From DATEJJ01 sp039649115 (GTDB lineage Bacteria; Actinomycetota; Actinomycetes; Mycobacteriales; Micromonosporaceae): a DNA stretch of 10,191 nucleotides. The notes below the pieces were generated by a model. That model worked only from the letters and a program-made list of their open reading frames with translations. It did not search any database and was not told where the DNA came from. This document shows, piece by piece, positions 1-5,396 of this stretch (the stretch's first letter is position 1; each line of letters opens with the position of its first letter). The DNA is taken from NCBI GenBank assembly GCA_039649115.1, contig JBBWZQ010000078.1, forward strand, positions 1 to 10,191, given 5' to 3'. A program made the translations under genes and the position numbers.

Positions 1-288
1 GGCGGCGGTGGTGGCGGTGGCGGGGGCATCGGCGCCTCGGGCGAGGTGGCCCGGATCGACCAGCTGCGGCGCACGTTCCAGCCGCGCCGGTTCGGCAGCG
101 GGTACGACCCCGGGCAGGTGGACCGGCTGTTCGAGGGCATCCTCGCCGCGATGACCGGCCGCTCGCCGGTGTCGATCAACGACGCGGAGCTGGACCCGGG
201 GCAGTTCAACCTGGTGCCGGGCGGTTACTTCGAGGCCGAGGTGGACCAGGCCCTGCGGGAGGTGCGCGACATCATCCGCCGACGCTGA
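1..288 (+). CDS. DivIVA-domain protein, C-terminal part (5' end outside window)
   Basis: The reading frame is open from base 1 and ends at TGA 286-288, so only the last 95 residues are visible. The GTG at 46 is internal and is not taken as the start. The fragment opens with nine consecutive glycines, a flexible linker. Two DivIVA-like elements follow: FGSGYDPGQVDRLFEGI (residues about 32-48) and GYFEAEVDQALREVRDI (about 74-90). Both carry the 'GY-x-x-x-x-VD' pattern found in DivIVA/Wag31-type proteins and in many actinobacterial proteins annotated 'DivIVA domain-containing'. DivIVA proteins bind curved membrane and organise polar growth and septation. Whether this one does so cannot be told from the tail alone. 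The DivIVA-like segments lie at the C-terminus behind a glycine linker, whereas classical DivIVA has its membrane-binding domain at the N-terminus. The family call is fairly safe; the function is open. Confidence 0.7.
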   Translation, partial: GGGGGGGGGIGASGEVARIDQLRRTFQPRRFGSGYDPGQVDRLFEGILAAMTGRSPVSINDAELDPGQFNLVPGGYFEAEVDQALREVRDIIRRR

Positions 289-292
289 CGGG

Positions 293-523
293 CTATCGCA
301 ACCCGTTCTTGCGCAGCACCCAGTCGCCGATCAGCACGCCGACGATCAGTGCGGCGAGCCCGAGCAGCACGACGAGGCCGATCTGGCTCTCCTGGCTGCC
401 CCCGTGCGCGCAGAACGCCATCATGACCAGCAGCACGACGGTGCCGACGGCGCCCACGCGGGCGGCCCGGCTGGGTCCCGGCTTGTGCTGGTCGGGCGAG
501 GTCACCGGCTCGTTCGCGGACAC
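293..523 (-). CDS. small two-helix membrane protein, unknown function
   Basis: This is a 76-residue protein starting at GTG (bases 523-521) and ending at TAG (295-293). The start is chosen because an AAAGGGA ribosome site lies 7 bases upstream. The same frame stays open far beyond it, but only as antisense of the next gene. The N-terminal 22 residues are polar (SANEPVTSPDQHKPGPSRAAR) and probably cytoplasmic. Two hydrophobic helices follow, at about residues 23-38 (VGAVGTVVLLVMMAF) and 48-66 (IGLVVLLGLAALIVGVLIG). A short loop containing Cys-Ala-His lies between them, and the tail WVLRKNGLR is basic. The basic residues before helix 1 and after helix 2 suggest both ends face the cytoplasm. I do not recognise a family. 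It ends 4 bases from the end of the convergent DivIVA-type gene and is divergent from the metallo-hydrolase/Rieske gene. No TAnnnT -10 element was found on its strand upstream. Confidence 0.65.
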   Translation of the reverse strand: MSANEPVTSPDQHKPGPSRAARVGAVGTVVLLVMMAFCAHGGSQESQIGLVVLLGLAALIVGVLIGDWVLRKNGLR

Positions 524-535
524 GTCGGGATCCCT

Positions 536-565
536 TTCAACGCGCGGTAGCTTCCGCGCTAGTCT
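536..565 (+). promoter_or_regulatory. candidate promoter for the metallo-hydrolase/Rieske gene
   Basis: A -35-like TTCAAC (536-541) and a -10-like TAGTCT (560-565, fits TAnnnT) are separated by exactly 18 bases. Transcription would start near 572 and leave a leader of about 75 bases before GTG 647. The -35 matches the TTGACA consensus at only three positions, so the call rests mainly on the -10. The whole spacer is an inverted repeat (separate entry). Another -10-like TAGTAC is present at 606-611, but it lacks the final T and has no partner -35. Confidence 0.3.
542..559. repeat. inverted repeat filling the promoter spacer
   Basis: GCGCGG (542-547), the six-base centre TAGCTT, and CCGCGC (554-559) form a perfect 6-bp dyad. 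It occupies exactly the spacer between the candidate -35 and -10 elements. Such a position is typical of a repressor operator. A short GC-rich dyad can also arise by chance in DNA of this composition, so the operator role is only a suggestion. Confidence 0.35.
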
Positions 566-631
566 GGCACGCCACCGTTCGCGATCAAGCGGCCGGGGTC
601 TCAGGTAGTACCGTCGTGGGGGCAGCGACGC

Positions 632-638
632 AAGGAGG
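632..638 (+). promoter_or_regulatory. ribosome binding site for the metallo-hydrolase/Rieske gene
   Basis: AAGGAGG is a full-length match to the anti-Shine-Dalgarno sequence and lies 8 bases before GTG 647. It fixes that GTG as the start. The first residues then read MRITGTGHASMRID, the opening beta strand and HAS turn common to UlaG-like metallo-hydrolases. Confidence 0.85.
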
Positions 639-646
639 ACATCGCC

Positions 647-2191
647 GTGCGGATCACCGGTACCGGGCACGCGAGCATGCGGATCGACACGGCCGCGGGC
701 AGCATCCTGTGTGACCCGTGGGTCAACCCGGCCTACTTCGCCTCCTGGTTCCCCTTCCCCGACAACTCCCGGCTGGACTGGGAATCGCTCGGCCGCACCG
801 ACTATCTTTACGTCTCGCACCTGCACCGGGACCACTTCGACGCGGCCCACCTCAAGCGGTACGTGTCCAAGAAGGCCACCGTGCTGCTGCCCGAGTACCC
901 GACCAGCGAGCTCGAGGACGAGCTGCGCGACCTCGGTTTCACCAGCTTTCTGAAGACCACGACCAATGAGGTGTACGAGCTGGATGGCGGCCTGCACGTC
1001 ATGATCCAGGCGTTGACCTCGCCCACGGACGGCCCGATCGGGGACTCGTCGCTGTGGGTGGAGTACGACGGGGTGCGGCTGCTCAACCAGAACGACGCCC
1101 GCCCGGCGGAGCTGTCCCCCTTCGCCGAACTCGGGCACGTGCACGCGCACCTGCTCCAGTTTTCCGGCGCCATCTGGTACCCGATGGTCTACGAACTGCC
1201 CACGGCCGCGAAGACGGCGTTCGGCAAGCAGAAGCGCGAGCGCCAGTTCGACCGCACCTGGCGCTACATCGACGATCTGAAGGCATCGTGGGTCTTCCCG
1301 ATCGCCGGCCCGCCCTGCTTCCTCGACGACGACCTGTGGCAGTTCAACGATCTGTTCGAGGACGAGGGCAACATCTTCCCGGACCAGCAGCGGTTCATGG
1401 CGGAGTACGCGAAGGTGGGCGGCCGCAACGGGGTGGTGCTGCTGCCCGGCTCGGTCGCCGAGGTGACCACGGAGACCTGCGGGGCGACGCATCCGGTCGA
1501 CGACGTCGCCGGGTTCTTCGCGCGCAAGGAGGAGCACCTCCGGGAGTACCAGGCGCGGGCGCGGCCGGTGATCGAGGCGGCCAAGCGGTCCTGGGCGCAC
1601 CCCGACGTGGACGTGCTGGCACAGCTGAAGAAGCGGCTGGAGCCGCTGCTCGACGAGTCGATCTACCTGGCGACCGGGGTGGGCGGGCCGGTGCGGCTGG
1701 ACCTCACCGACGCCTCGGGCCAGAGCGTGGTCGAGTCGATCGTGGTGGACTTCCCGGGCAAGGAGGTGCGCCCGTACCGGGAGGAGAAGGTCCGGTACCG
1801 GTTCCGCACCCGGCGGGACCTGGTCGAGCACCTGCTCTACACGGGTGAGGTGGACTGGGTGAACTCGCTGTTCCTGTCGTGCCGGTTCTCCGCCGCGCGC
1901 ATCGGCCAGTACAACGAGTTCGTGTACGCGTTCTTCAAGTGCCTGTCCGACGAGCGCCTGCAGTACGCCGAGGGCTGGTACGACGAGCACCAGCGGCACA
2001 CCGAGGCGGAGGACGTCACGCTGGACGGCTGGACGGTGCAGCGGCGCTGCCCGCACCTCAAGGCCGACCTGACCCGCTTCGGCATCGTCGACGGCGACAC
2101 CCTGACCTGCCAGATGCACGGCTGGAAGTTCGACCTGCCGAGCGGGCGCTGCCTGACGAGCACCGGCCACGAGATCCGCGCCCGCCGCTAG
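647..2191 (+). CDS. metallo-beta-lactamase-fold hydrolase fused to a C-terminal Rieske [2Fe-2S] domain (CMAH-like)
   Basis: The protein has 514 residues, starting at GTG 647 behind a strong ribosome site and ending at TAG 2189-2191. Residues about 1-300 form a metallo-beta-lactamase-like domain of the UlaG/CMAH type. The metal motif is SHLHRDH, with H58, H60, D62 and H63. Further conserved-looking polar residues are in LLNQND (145-150) and HVHAH (164-168), followed by FSGAIWYP. Residues about 300-455 form a mixed helical segment that I cannot assign. Residues about 455-514 are a Rieske domain: C468-P-H470, 17 residues, then C488-Q-M-H491, the standard CxH/CxxH ligand set. The nearest characterised relative I can name is CMP-N-acetylneuraminate hydroxylase, which combines the same two modules but has the Rieske domain first. 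The fold and cofactors are confident. The reaction is unknown: an iron-dependent oxygenase or hydroxylase is an inference. No signal peptide or membrane helix is seen, and no sialic acid genes are nearby. Confidence 0.85.
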   Translation: MRITGTGHASMRIDTAAGSILCDPWVNPAYFASWFPFPDNSRLDWESLGRTDYLYVSHLHRDHFDAAHLKRYVSKKATVLLPEYPTSELEDELRDLGFTSFLKTTTNEVYELDGGLHVMIQALTSPTDGPIGDSSLWVEYDGVRLLNQNDARPAELSPFAELGHVHAHLLQFSGAIWYPMVYELPTAAKTAFGKQKRERQFDRTWRYIDDLKASWVFPIAGPPCFLDDDLWQFNDLFEDEGNIFPDQQRFMAEYAKVGGRNGVVLLPGSVAEVTTETCGATHPVDDVAGFFARKEEHLREYQARARPVIEAAKRSWAHPDVDVLAQLKKRLEPLLDESIYLATGVGGPVRLDLTDASGQSVVESIVVDFPGKEVRPYREEKVRYRFRTRRDLVEHLLYTGEVDWVNSLFLSCRFSAARIGQYNEFVYAFFKCLSDERLQYAEGWYDEHQRHTEAEDVTLDGWTVQRRCPHLKADLTRFGIVDGDTLTCQMHGWKFDLPSGRCLTSTGHEIRARR

Positions 2192-2195
2192 TTGC

Positions 2196-2236
2196 CCGGA
2201 GACCGTCGCGTCCCGCGACGAGTGAGGTTTCTCCGG
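2196..2236 (+). terminator. possible factor-assisted terminator behind the metallo-hydrolase/Rieske gene
   Basis: A nested hairpin begins 4 bases after the stop codon. The inner stem is GTCGCG (2205-2210), loop TCC, CGCGAC (2214-2219). An outer pair CCGGAG (2196-2201) and CTCCGG (2231-2236) encloses it. There is only a short T run (2228-2230), so this is not a classical intrinsic terminator. GC-rich hairpins lacking a U tract are common at actinobacterial gene ends. Confidence 0.4.
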
Positions 2237-2260
2237 CTCCGGCGCGGGAAACCAACGTCT

Positions 2261-2282
2261 CGATGGCGCGGGGGCGCCATCG
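2261..2282. repeat. perfect 9-bp hairpin with GGGG loop
   Basis: CGATGGCGC (2261-2269), loop GGGG, and GCGCCATCG (2274-2282) form an uninterrupted 9-bp stem in the gap between two co-directional genes. It could be a second terminator stem or an operator for the downstream YcxB-like gene. No T run follows it. A weaker stem, CCGCC (2286-2290) with GGCGG (2298-2302), comes directly after. The rest of the 163-base gap holds only the candidate -10 element and ribosome site of the next gene. Confidence 0.45.
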
Positions 2283-2323
2283 GACCCGCCGAAATAGGGC
2301 GGCGGTCGGTCCGGCCGGAGTCC

Positions 2324-2329
2324 TAGGCT
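2324..2329 (+). promoter_or_regulatory. candidate -10 element for the first YcxB-like gene
   Basis: TAGGCT fits the actinobacterial TAnnnT -10 pattern and lies 25 bases before ATG 2355. It would give a leader of about 20 bases containing the ribosome site GGAGG (2346-2350). No convincing -35 is visible 16-19 bases upstream, which is frequent in actinobacterial promoters but weakens the call. Confidence 0.3.
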
Positions 2330-2354
2330 GGCCGGAGCCACGCGGGGAGGGGCC

Positions 2355-2840
2355 ATGCGCATCCGGATCGAGGCCGGCCGGGACGAGCGCCGGTACGCCG
2401 CCGCGGAGTCCTACATCCTGTCCAGCCGGCGGTCCAGTGGCCGGCTGCTGGCGCTCAGCCCGGCCGTCGCCGGCGTGCTGCTGCTCTTCGGCGGCCGGCG
2501 GGCGTGGGTGTTCGCCGCCGCGCTGATCGCGGTGGGCCTGCTGCAGGCCACCCTGGTTCCGTGGCTGCAGCCGCGGCTGGGCCGGTGGGGTCCGGAGCGG
2601 GGTGCCCGCCATCCGCACCTGCTGGAGTTGCACGACGGCGGGGTGCGGTGCGTGTCGGCCGGGTATGACCTGGACCGGCCCTGGTCGATGTTCCAACGGA
2701 TCGTCGAGCTGCCCGGGCAGTACCTGCTCATCGTGGGCGGGCGGCACTACGTCTCCGTACCCATAGATGGCCTGTCGGAAGATCAGCTGGCCGACTTGCG
2801 CACGCTTCTCGATCTCCGCGCCCCGACGACCGCCTCGTGA
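2355..2840 (+). CDS. YcxB-like membrane protein (first of two)
   Basis: The protein has 161 residues, starting at ATG 2355 after a GGGGAGGGG ribosome site and ending at TGA 2838-2840. The N-terminal 28 residues are polar and charged. Two hydrophobic helices follow, at about 31-46 (LLALSPAVAGVLLLFG) and 50-70 (AWVFAAALIAVGLLQATLVPW). After a basic linker comes a C-terminal soluble domain (about 88-155) with the layout of the YcxB-like C-terminal domain: a strand with D-G-G-V (94-97), a W-S-x-F-Q-R-I segment (110-116), a strand YLLIVGGRHYVSVPI (123-137), then an amphipathic helix SEDQLADLRTLL. The biochemical role of this family is not known; it is a small PH-like domain on a membrane anchor. 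A protein of the same plan follows 41 bases downstream. The family call rests on architecture, not on an alignment. Confidence 0.65.
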   Translation: MRIRIEAGRDERRYAAAESYILSSRRSSGRLLALSPAVAGVLLLFGGRRAWVFAAALIAVGLLQATLVPWLQPRLGRWGPERGARHPHLLELHDGGVRCVSAGYDLDRPWSMFQRIVELPGQYLLIVGGRHYVSVPIDGLSEDQLADLRTLLDLRAPTTAS

Positions 2841-2847
2841 ACGGCCC

Positions 2848-2860
2848 GCGGCGTCGCCGC
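2848..2860. repeat. short hairpin between the two YcxB-like genes
   Basis: GCGGC (2848-2852), loop GTC, and GCCGC (2856-2860) form a stem that can be extended by CCC (2845-2847) with GGG (2862-2864) across one bulged base. It starts 8 bases after the first YcxB-like stop codon. It may end that transcript, but it is short, lacks a T run, and could be chance in GC-rich DNA. Confidence 0.25.
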
Positions 2861-2867
2861 CGGGCGA

Positions 2868-2873
2868 TAGCAT
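2868..2873 (+). promoter_or_regulatory. candidate leaderless promoter of the second YcxB-like gene
   Basis: TAGCAT fits TAnnnT and ends 8 bases before the A of ATG 2882, which is where transcription would start. No Shine-Dalgarno-like sequence precedes that ATG. This is the geometry of a leaderless mRNA, a frequent class in actinobacteria. No good -35 is seen; the region where it should lie is taken up by the short hairpin. Confidence 0.4.
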
Positions 2874-2881
2874 GATCGGAC

Positions 2882-3406
2882 ATGAGTCCCGATGCGGCGC
2901 CTATTGAGATGACGGTGACGCCGGATCGCGCGTTCGCCCGCGCGGTCTGGTGGGCCGAACTGCGGCAGGGCGCCCGCACGGCGGGGATGGGTGTGGTGGT
3001 CGCGGTCCTGTTGATCATCACCAGCCTGGGCGCCACCGTCGCCGACGATCCATGGTGGACGGTCTTCGGCATGATCGGGCTGGCCTTCGGGGTCCTGCTG
3101 CTCGTGGTGGTCGTCGCGTGGCCGTTCCAGCGCCGGCCGCGCGACTCGGGCGCCCTGCTCCAGCCGATCAGGTACGTGCTGGCGCCCGACGCGCTCGAGT
3201 GGACCACGGAGGCGGGGACCATCCGGCTGCTGTGGTCGGCGGTGCGCGGGGTGAGCCTGCTGCCGCACGGATATCTGATCACGCGCACCGACGGCGGCCC
3301 CGGGCACCTGATCTGCCGCACCACGCTCACCGTCCTGCAGCAGGCGCAGCTGCGCGCGTACTTCGGCGCTCACCTGGCCGAGAAGTCCACCACCACCGGT
3401 GCGTGA
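2882..3406 (+). CDS. YcxB-like membrane protein (second of two)
   Basis: The protein has 174 residues, starting at ATG 2882 and ending at TGA 3404-3406. It has the same plan as the preceding protein: a polar N-terminus of about 33 residues, then two hydrophobic helices at about 35-53 (GMGVVVAVLLIITSLGATV) and 59-80 (WTVFGMIGLAFGVLLLVVVVAW). A basic turn QRRPR precedes the soluble domain (about 95-168), which has I-R-Y-V-L-A-P-D-A-L-E-W, L-W-S-A-V-R-G-V (117-124), the strand YLITRTD, and a closing helix. Sequence identity between the two neighbours looks low, so they are either old duplicates or independent members of one family. Lack of a ribosome site and a -10 element immediately upstream suggest independent, leaderless expression. 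Its last 37 bases overlap the end of the convergent xthA gene. Function is unknown. Confidence 0.65.
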   Translation: MSPDAAPIEMTVTPDRAFARAVWWAELRQGARTAGMGVVVAVLLIITSLGATVADDPWWTVFGMIGLAFGVLLLVVVVAWPFQRRPRDSGALLQPIRYVLAPDALEWTTEAGTIRLLWSAVRGVSLLPHGYLITRTDGGPGHLICRTTLTVLQQAQLRAYFGAHLAEKSTTTGA

Positions 3407-4143
3407 TCGGACGGGAGCTTGCCCTTGCGCGCCTCCCGGTCGATGTACGCCTCGCCGACCCGCCCGGCCAGCGCCTGCGTCACGTACACCAGATCGATGC
3501 GCATGCCCATGTCCTTGTGGAACATGCCGGCGCGGTAATCCCAGTAGGTGAACGGGTTGGGGCCTTTCATCGGGCGCGGCACGATGTCGTGCAGTCCCAG
3601 GTCGCGCAGGGCGGCGAGGGCCTCGCGCTCGGCGGGGGTCACGTGCGTGGAGCCGACGAACGCGGCCGGGTCCCAGACGTCCGCGTCGGTGGGCGCGACG
3701 TTGAAGTCGCCGCAGACGACGAGCTCGCCGACCGACTCCAGCTCGGCGGCCAGCGCGGTGCGCAGCGCGGCCAGCCAGGCCAGCTTGTAGGCGTAGTGCG
3801 GGGAGTCGGGGGTGCGGCCGTTCGGCACGTACACCGACCAGACGCGTACCCCGTCGCAGGTGGCCCCGACCGCGCGCGCCTCCGGATCCGGGAAGCCGGG
3901 CTCGCCGGGGAAGCCCGGGCACACGTCGGCGAGTCCCACCCGGGACAGCACCGCGACCCCGTTCCAGTTGTTCATCCCGTGCGCCGCGGTCTCGTACCCC
4001 AGCTTGCTGATCTCCGCGACGGGGAAGTCGGCGGTCTTGGTCTCCTGCAGGCAGACCACATCGGGTTTCGCGTGTTCGAGCCAGTCCAGCAGGCGTGGCA
4101 GGCGGGCTCCGATCGAGTTGACGTTCCAGGTCGCGAGGCGCAT
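3370..4143 (-). CDS. xthA: exodeoxyribonuclease III (AP endonuclease)
   Basis: The protein has 257 residues, from ATG (4143-4141) to TGA (3372-3370). It belongs to the exonuclease III branch of the endonuclease/exonuclease/phosphatase superfamily. All catalytic landmarks are present: N7 in TWNVNS, the metal-binding E34 in LQETK, Y105 in VYVPNG, D146 and N148 in CGDFN, D217 in RIDLVY, and D246-H247 in PSDHAPV. Length is normal for XthA and no residue of the active site is missing. The enzyme cuts DNA 5' of abasic sites and trims damaged 3' ends in base excision repair, in the cytoplasm. The gene is divergent from dxr with only 35 bases between start codons, and has a leaderless-type promoter. 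Its last codons overlap the end of the convergent YcxB-like gene by 37 bp. Confidence 0.95.
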   Translation of the reverse strand: MRLATWNVNSIGARLPRLLDWLEHAKPDVVCLQETKTADFPVAEISKLGYETAAHGMNNWNGVAVLSRVGLADVCPGFPGEPGFPDPEARAVGATCDGVRVWSVYVPNGRTPDSPHYAYKLAWLAALRTALAAELESVGELVVCGDFNVAPTDADVWDPAAFVGSTHVTPAEREALAALRDLGLHDIVPRPMKGPNPFTYWDYRAGMFHKDMGMRIDLVYVTQALAGRVGEAYIDREARKGKLPSDHAPVVVDFSAR

Positions 4144-4149
4144 GTGGCA

Positions 4150-4155
4150 ACGCTA
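4150..4155 (-). promoter_or_regulatory. candidate leaderless promoter of xthA
   Basis: On the reverse strand TAGCGT (4155-4150) fits TAnnnT. It is followed by six bases (TGCCAC) and then ATG 4143, placing the transcription start at or next to the A of the start codon. There is no Shine-Dalgarno sequence. Both facts point to a leaderless mRNA. No clear -35 is visible in the short space shared with dxr. Confidence 0.45.
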
Positions 4156-4178
4156 CCGGCGACGGGGAGAATGGGTGC

Positions 4179-5396
4179 GTGGCAGACCCCCGGGAGATCG
4201 TCCTACTCGGCTCAACCGGCTCCATCGGCACCCAGGCCATCGACATCGCCCGCCGCGATCCGGACCGCTTCCGGGTGGTCGGCCTCGGCGCGGGCGGGGG
4301 AAACGTGGGGCTGCTCGCGGCTCAGGCGCTGGAGCTGTCCGTCGATGTGGTCGGGGTGGCCAAGGCATCCGCCGTACAGGATCTCCAGCTGGCGTTCTAC
4401 GCGGCGGCGCAGCAGCGGGGGTACCCGAGCGGCCGGTACAAGATCCCGAAGATCCTCGCCGGGCCGGACGCGATGACCGAGCTGGCCCAGTGGCCGTGCG
4501 ACACGGTGCTCAACGGCGTGGTCGGCTCGCTCGGGCTGGCGCCCACGCTGGCCGCGCTGCGCGCCGGCCGCACCCTCGCGCTCGCGAACAAGGAGTCGCT
4601 GGTGGCCGGCGGTCCGCTGGTGCGGGCGGCCGCCGCACCGGGCCAGCTCGTGCCGGTCGACTCGGAGCACTCGGCGCTGGCCCAGTGCCTGCGTTCCGGT
4701 GCGGCGCGGGAGGTGCGACGGCTGATCCTGACCGCGAGCGGCGGCCCGTTCCGCGGCCGCACCCGGGCGGAGCTGGCCGGCGTCACGCCGGCGCAGGCGC
4801 TGGCGCACCCGACCTGGGACATGGGGCCGGTGGTCACGATCAACTCGGCCACGCTGGTGAACAAGGGCCTGGAGGTGATCGAGGCGCACGAGCTGTTCGG
4901 CGTGGCGTACGAGGACATCTCCGTCACGGTCCACCCGCAGTCGGTGATCCACTCCATGGTGGAGTTCCACGACGGTTCCACGATCGCCCAGTGCAGCCCG
5001 CCCGACATGCGGCTGCCGATCTCCCTCGCGCTGGGCTGGCCGGACCGGGTGGCCGGCGCGGCGCCCCCGCTGGACTGGACCGCCGGGCACCACTGGGACC
5101 TGCTGCCACTGGACGACGAGGCGTTTCCGGCGGTACGCCTGGCCAAGGCGGCCGGGCAGGCCGGGTGCTGCCGGCCGGCCGTCTACAACGCGGCCAACGA
5201 GGAACTGCTGGCCGCGTTCGTGGCGGGACGGCTGCCGTTTCTCGGCATTGTCGACCTGTTACAGCGTGTGCTGGGCGACACGCCGGATTTCGCGGAACCA
5301 GGTACGGTCGATGAGGTACTCGCCGCCGAGTCGTGGGCGCGGGTACGGGCCCGCGAACTGGTCGCCGCAGCAGGCGGCGGGAAGGAAACTGCCTGA
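4179..5396 (+). CDS. dxr: 1-deoxy-D-xylulose 5-phosphate reductoisomerase
   Basis: The protein has 405 residues, starting at GTG 4179 with GGGGAG (4164-4169) 9 bases upstream and ending at TGA 5394-5396. It makes 2-C-methyl-D-erythritol 4-phosphate from DXP with NADPH, the first committed step of the MEP isoprenoid pathway, in the cytoplasm. Visible signatures are the NADPH loop GSTGSIG (11-17), ALANKES (134-140), metal ligands D161 and E163 in VDSEHSA with E232 in VNKGLE, SGGPF (187-191), HPTWDMG (210-216), and the closing VYNAANE (335-341). Length is normal. The usual HPxWxMG motif has Asp rather than Ser or Lys after Trp (TWDMG), a modest variation. The stop overlaps the next ATG by one base (TGATG), so translation is probably coupled to the protease gene. 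I could not identify a convincing promoter; a TTGACG at 4118 has no matching -10. Confidence 0.97.
   Translation: MADPREIVLLGSTGSIGTQAIDIARRDPDRFRVVGLGAGGGNVGLLAAQALELSVDVVGVAKASAVQDLQLAFYAAAQQRGYPSGRYKIPKILAGPDAMTELAQWPCDTVLNGVVGSLGLAPTLAALRAGRTLALANKESLVAGGPLVRAAAAPGQLVPVDSEHSALAQCLRSGAAREVRRLILTASGGPFRGRTRAELAGVTPAQALAHPTWDMGPVVTINSATLVNKGLEVIEAHELFGVAYEDISVTVHPQSVIHSMVEFHDGSTIAQCSPPDMRLPISLALGWPDRVAGAAPPLDWTAGHHWDLLPLDDEAFPAVRLAKAAGQAGCCRPAVYNAANEELLAAFVAGRLPFLGIVDLLQRVLGDTPDFAEPGTVDEVLAAESWARVRARELVAAAGGGKETA

Noticed and set aside
1..27. Run of GGC/GGT/GGG codons as a DNA repeat element
   Set aside because: It encodes nine glycines in the frame of the DivIVA-type protein and is best explained as a flexible linker.
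293..2362. Reverse-strand open frame of 689 codons across the metallo-hydrolase/Rieske gene
   Set aside because: Only its last 76 codons, behind a ribosome site at GTG 523, look like protein. The rest is rich in Arg, Val, His and Pro and is antisense of a gene with clear catalytic motifs.
2872..2907. Short ORF from ATG 2872 ahead of the second YcxB-like gene
   Set aside because: It reads only 11 codons before a stop, has no ribosome site, and overlaps the candidate -10 element.
4118..4146. TTGACG inside xthA as -35 of a dxr promoter
   Set aside because: The base string at the -10 distance (CATGTG) does not fit TAnnnT, and the TTGACG is explained by the conserved NVNS codons of xthA.
2950..4476. 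Forward open frame of 508 codons spanning the second YcxB-like gene, xthA and the start of dxr
   Set aside because: Long open frames on wrong strands are common at this GC content. It crosses three recognisable genes and has no domain-like sequence.
3812..5314. Forward open frame of 500 codons overlapping xthA and dxr
   Set aside because: It is out of frame with dxr, whose motifs are unmistakable, and its translation is an Arg/Gly/Ala-rich shadow.
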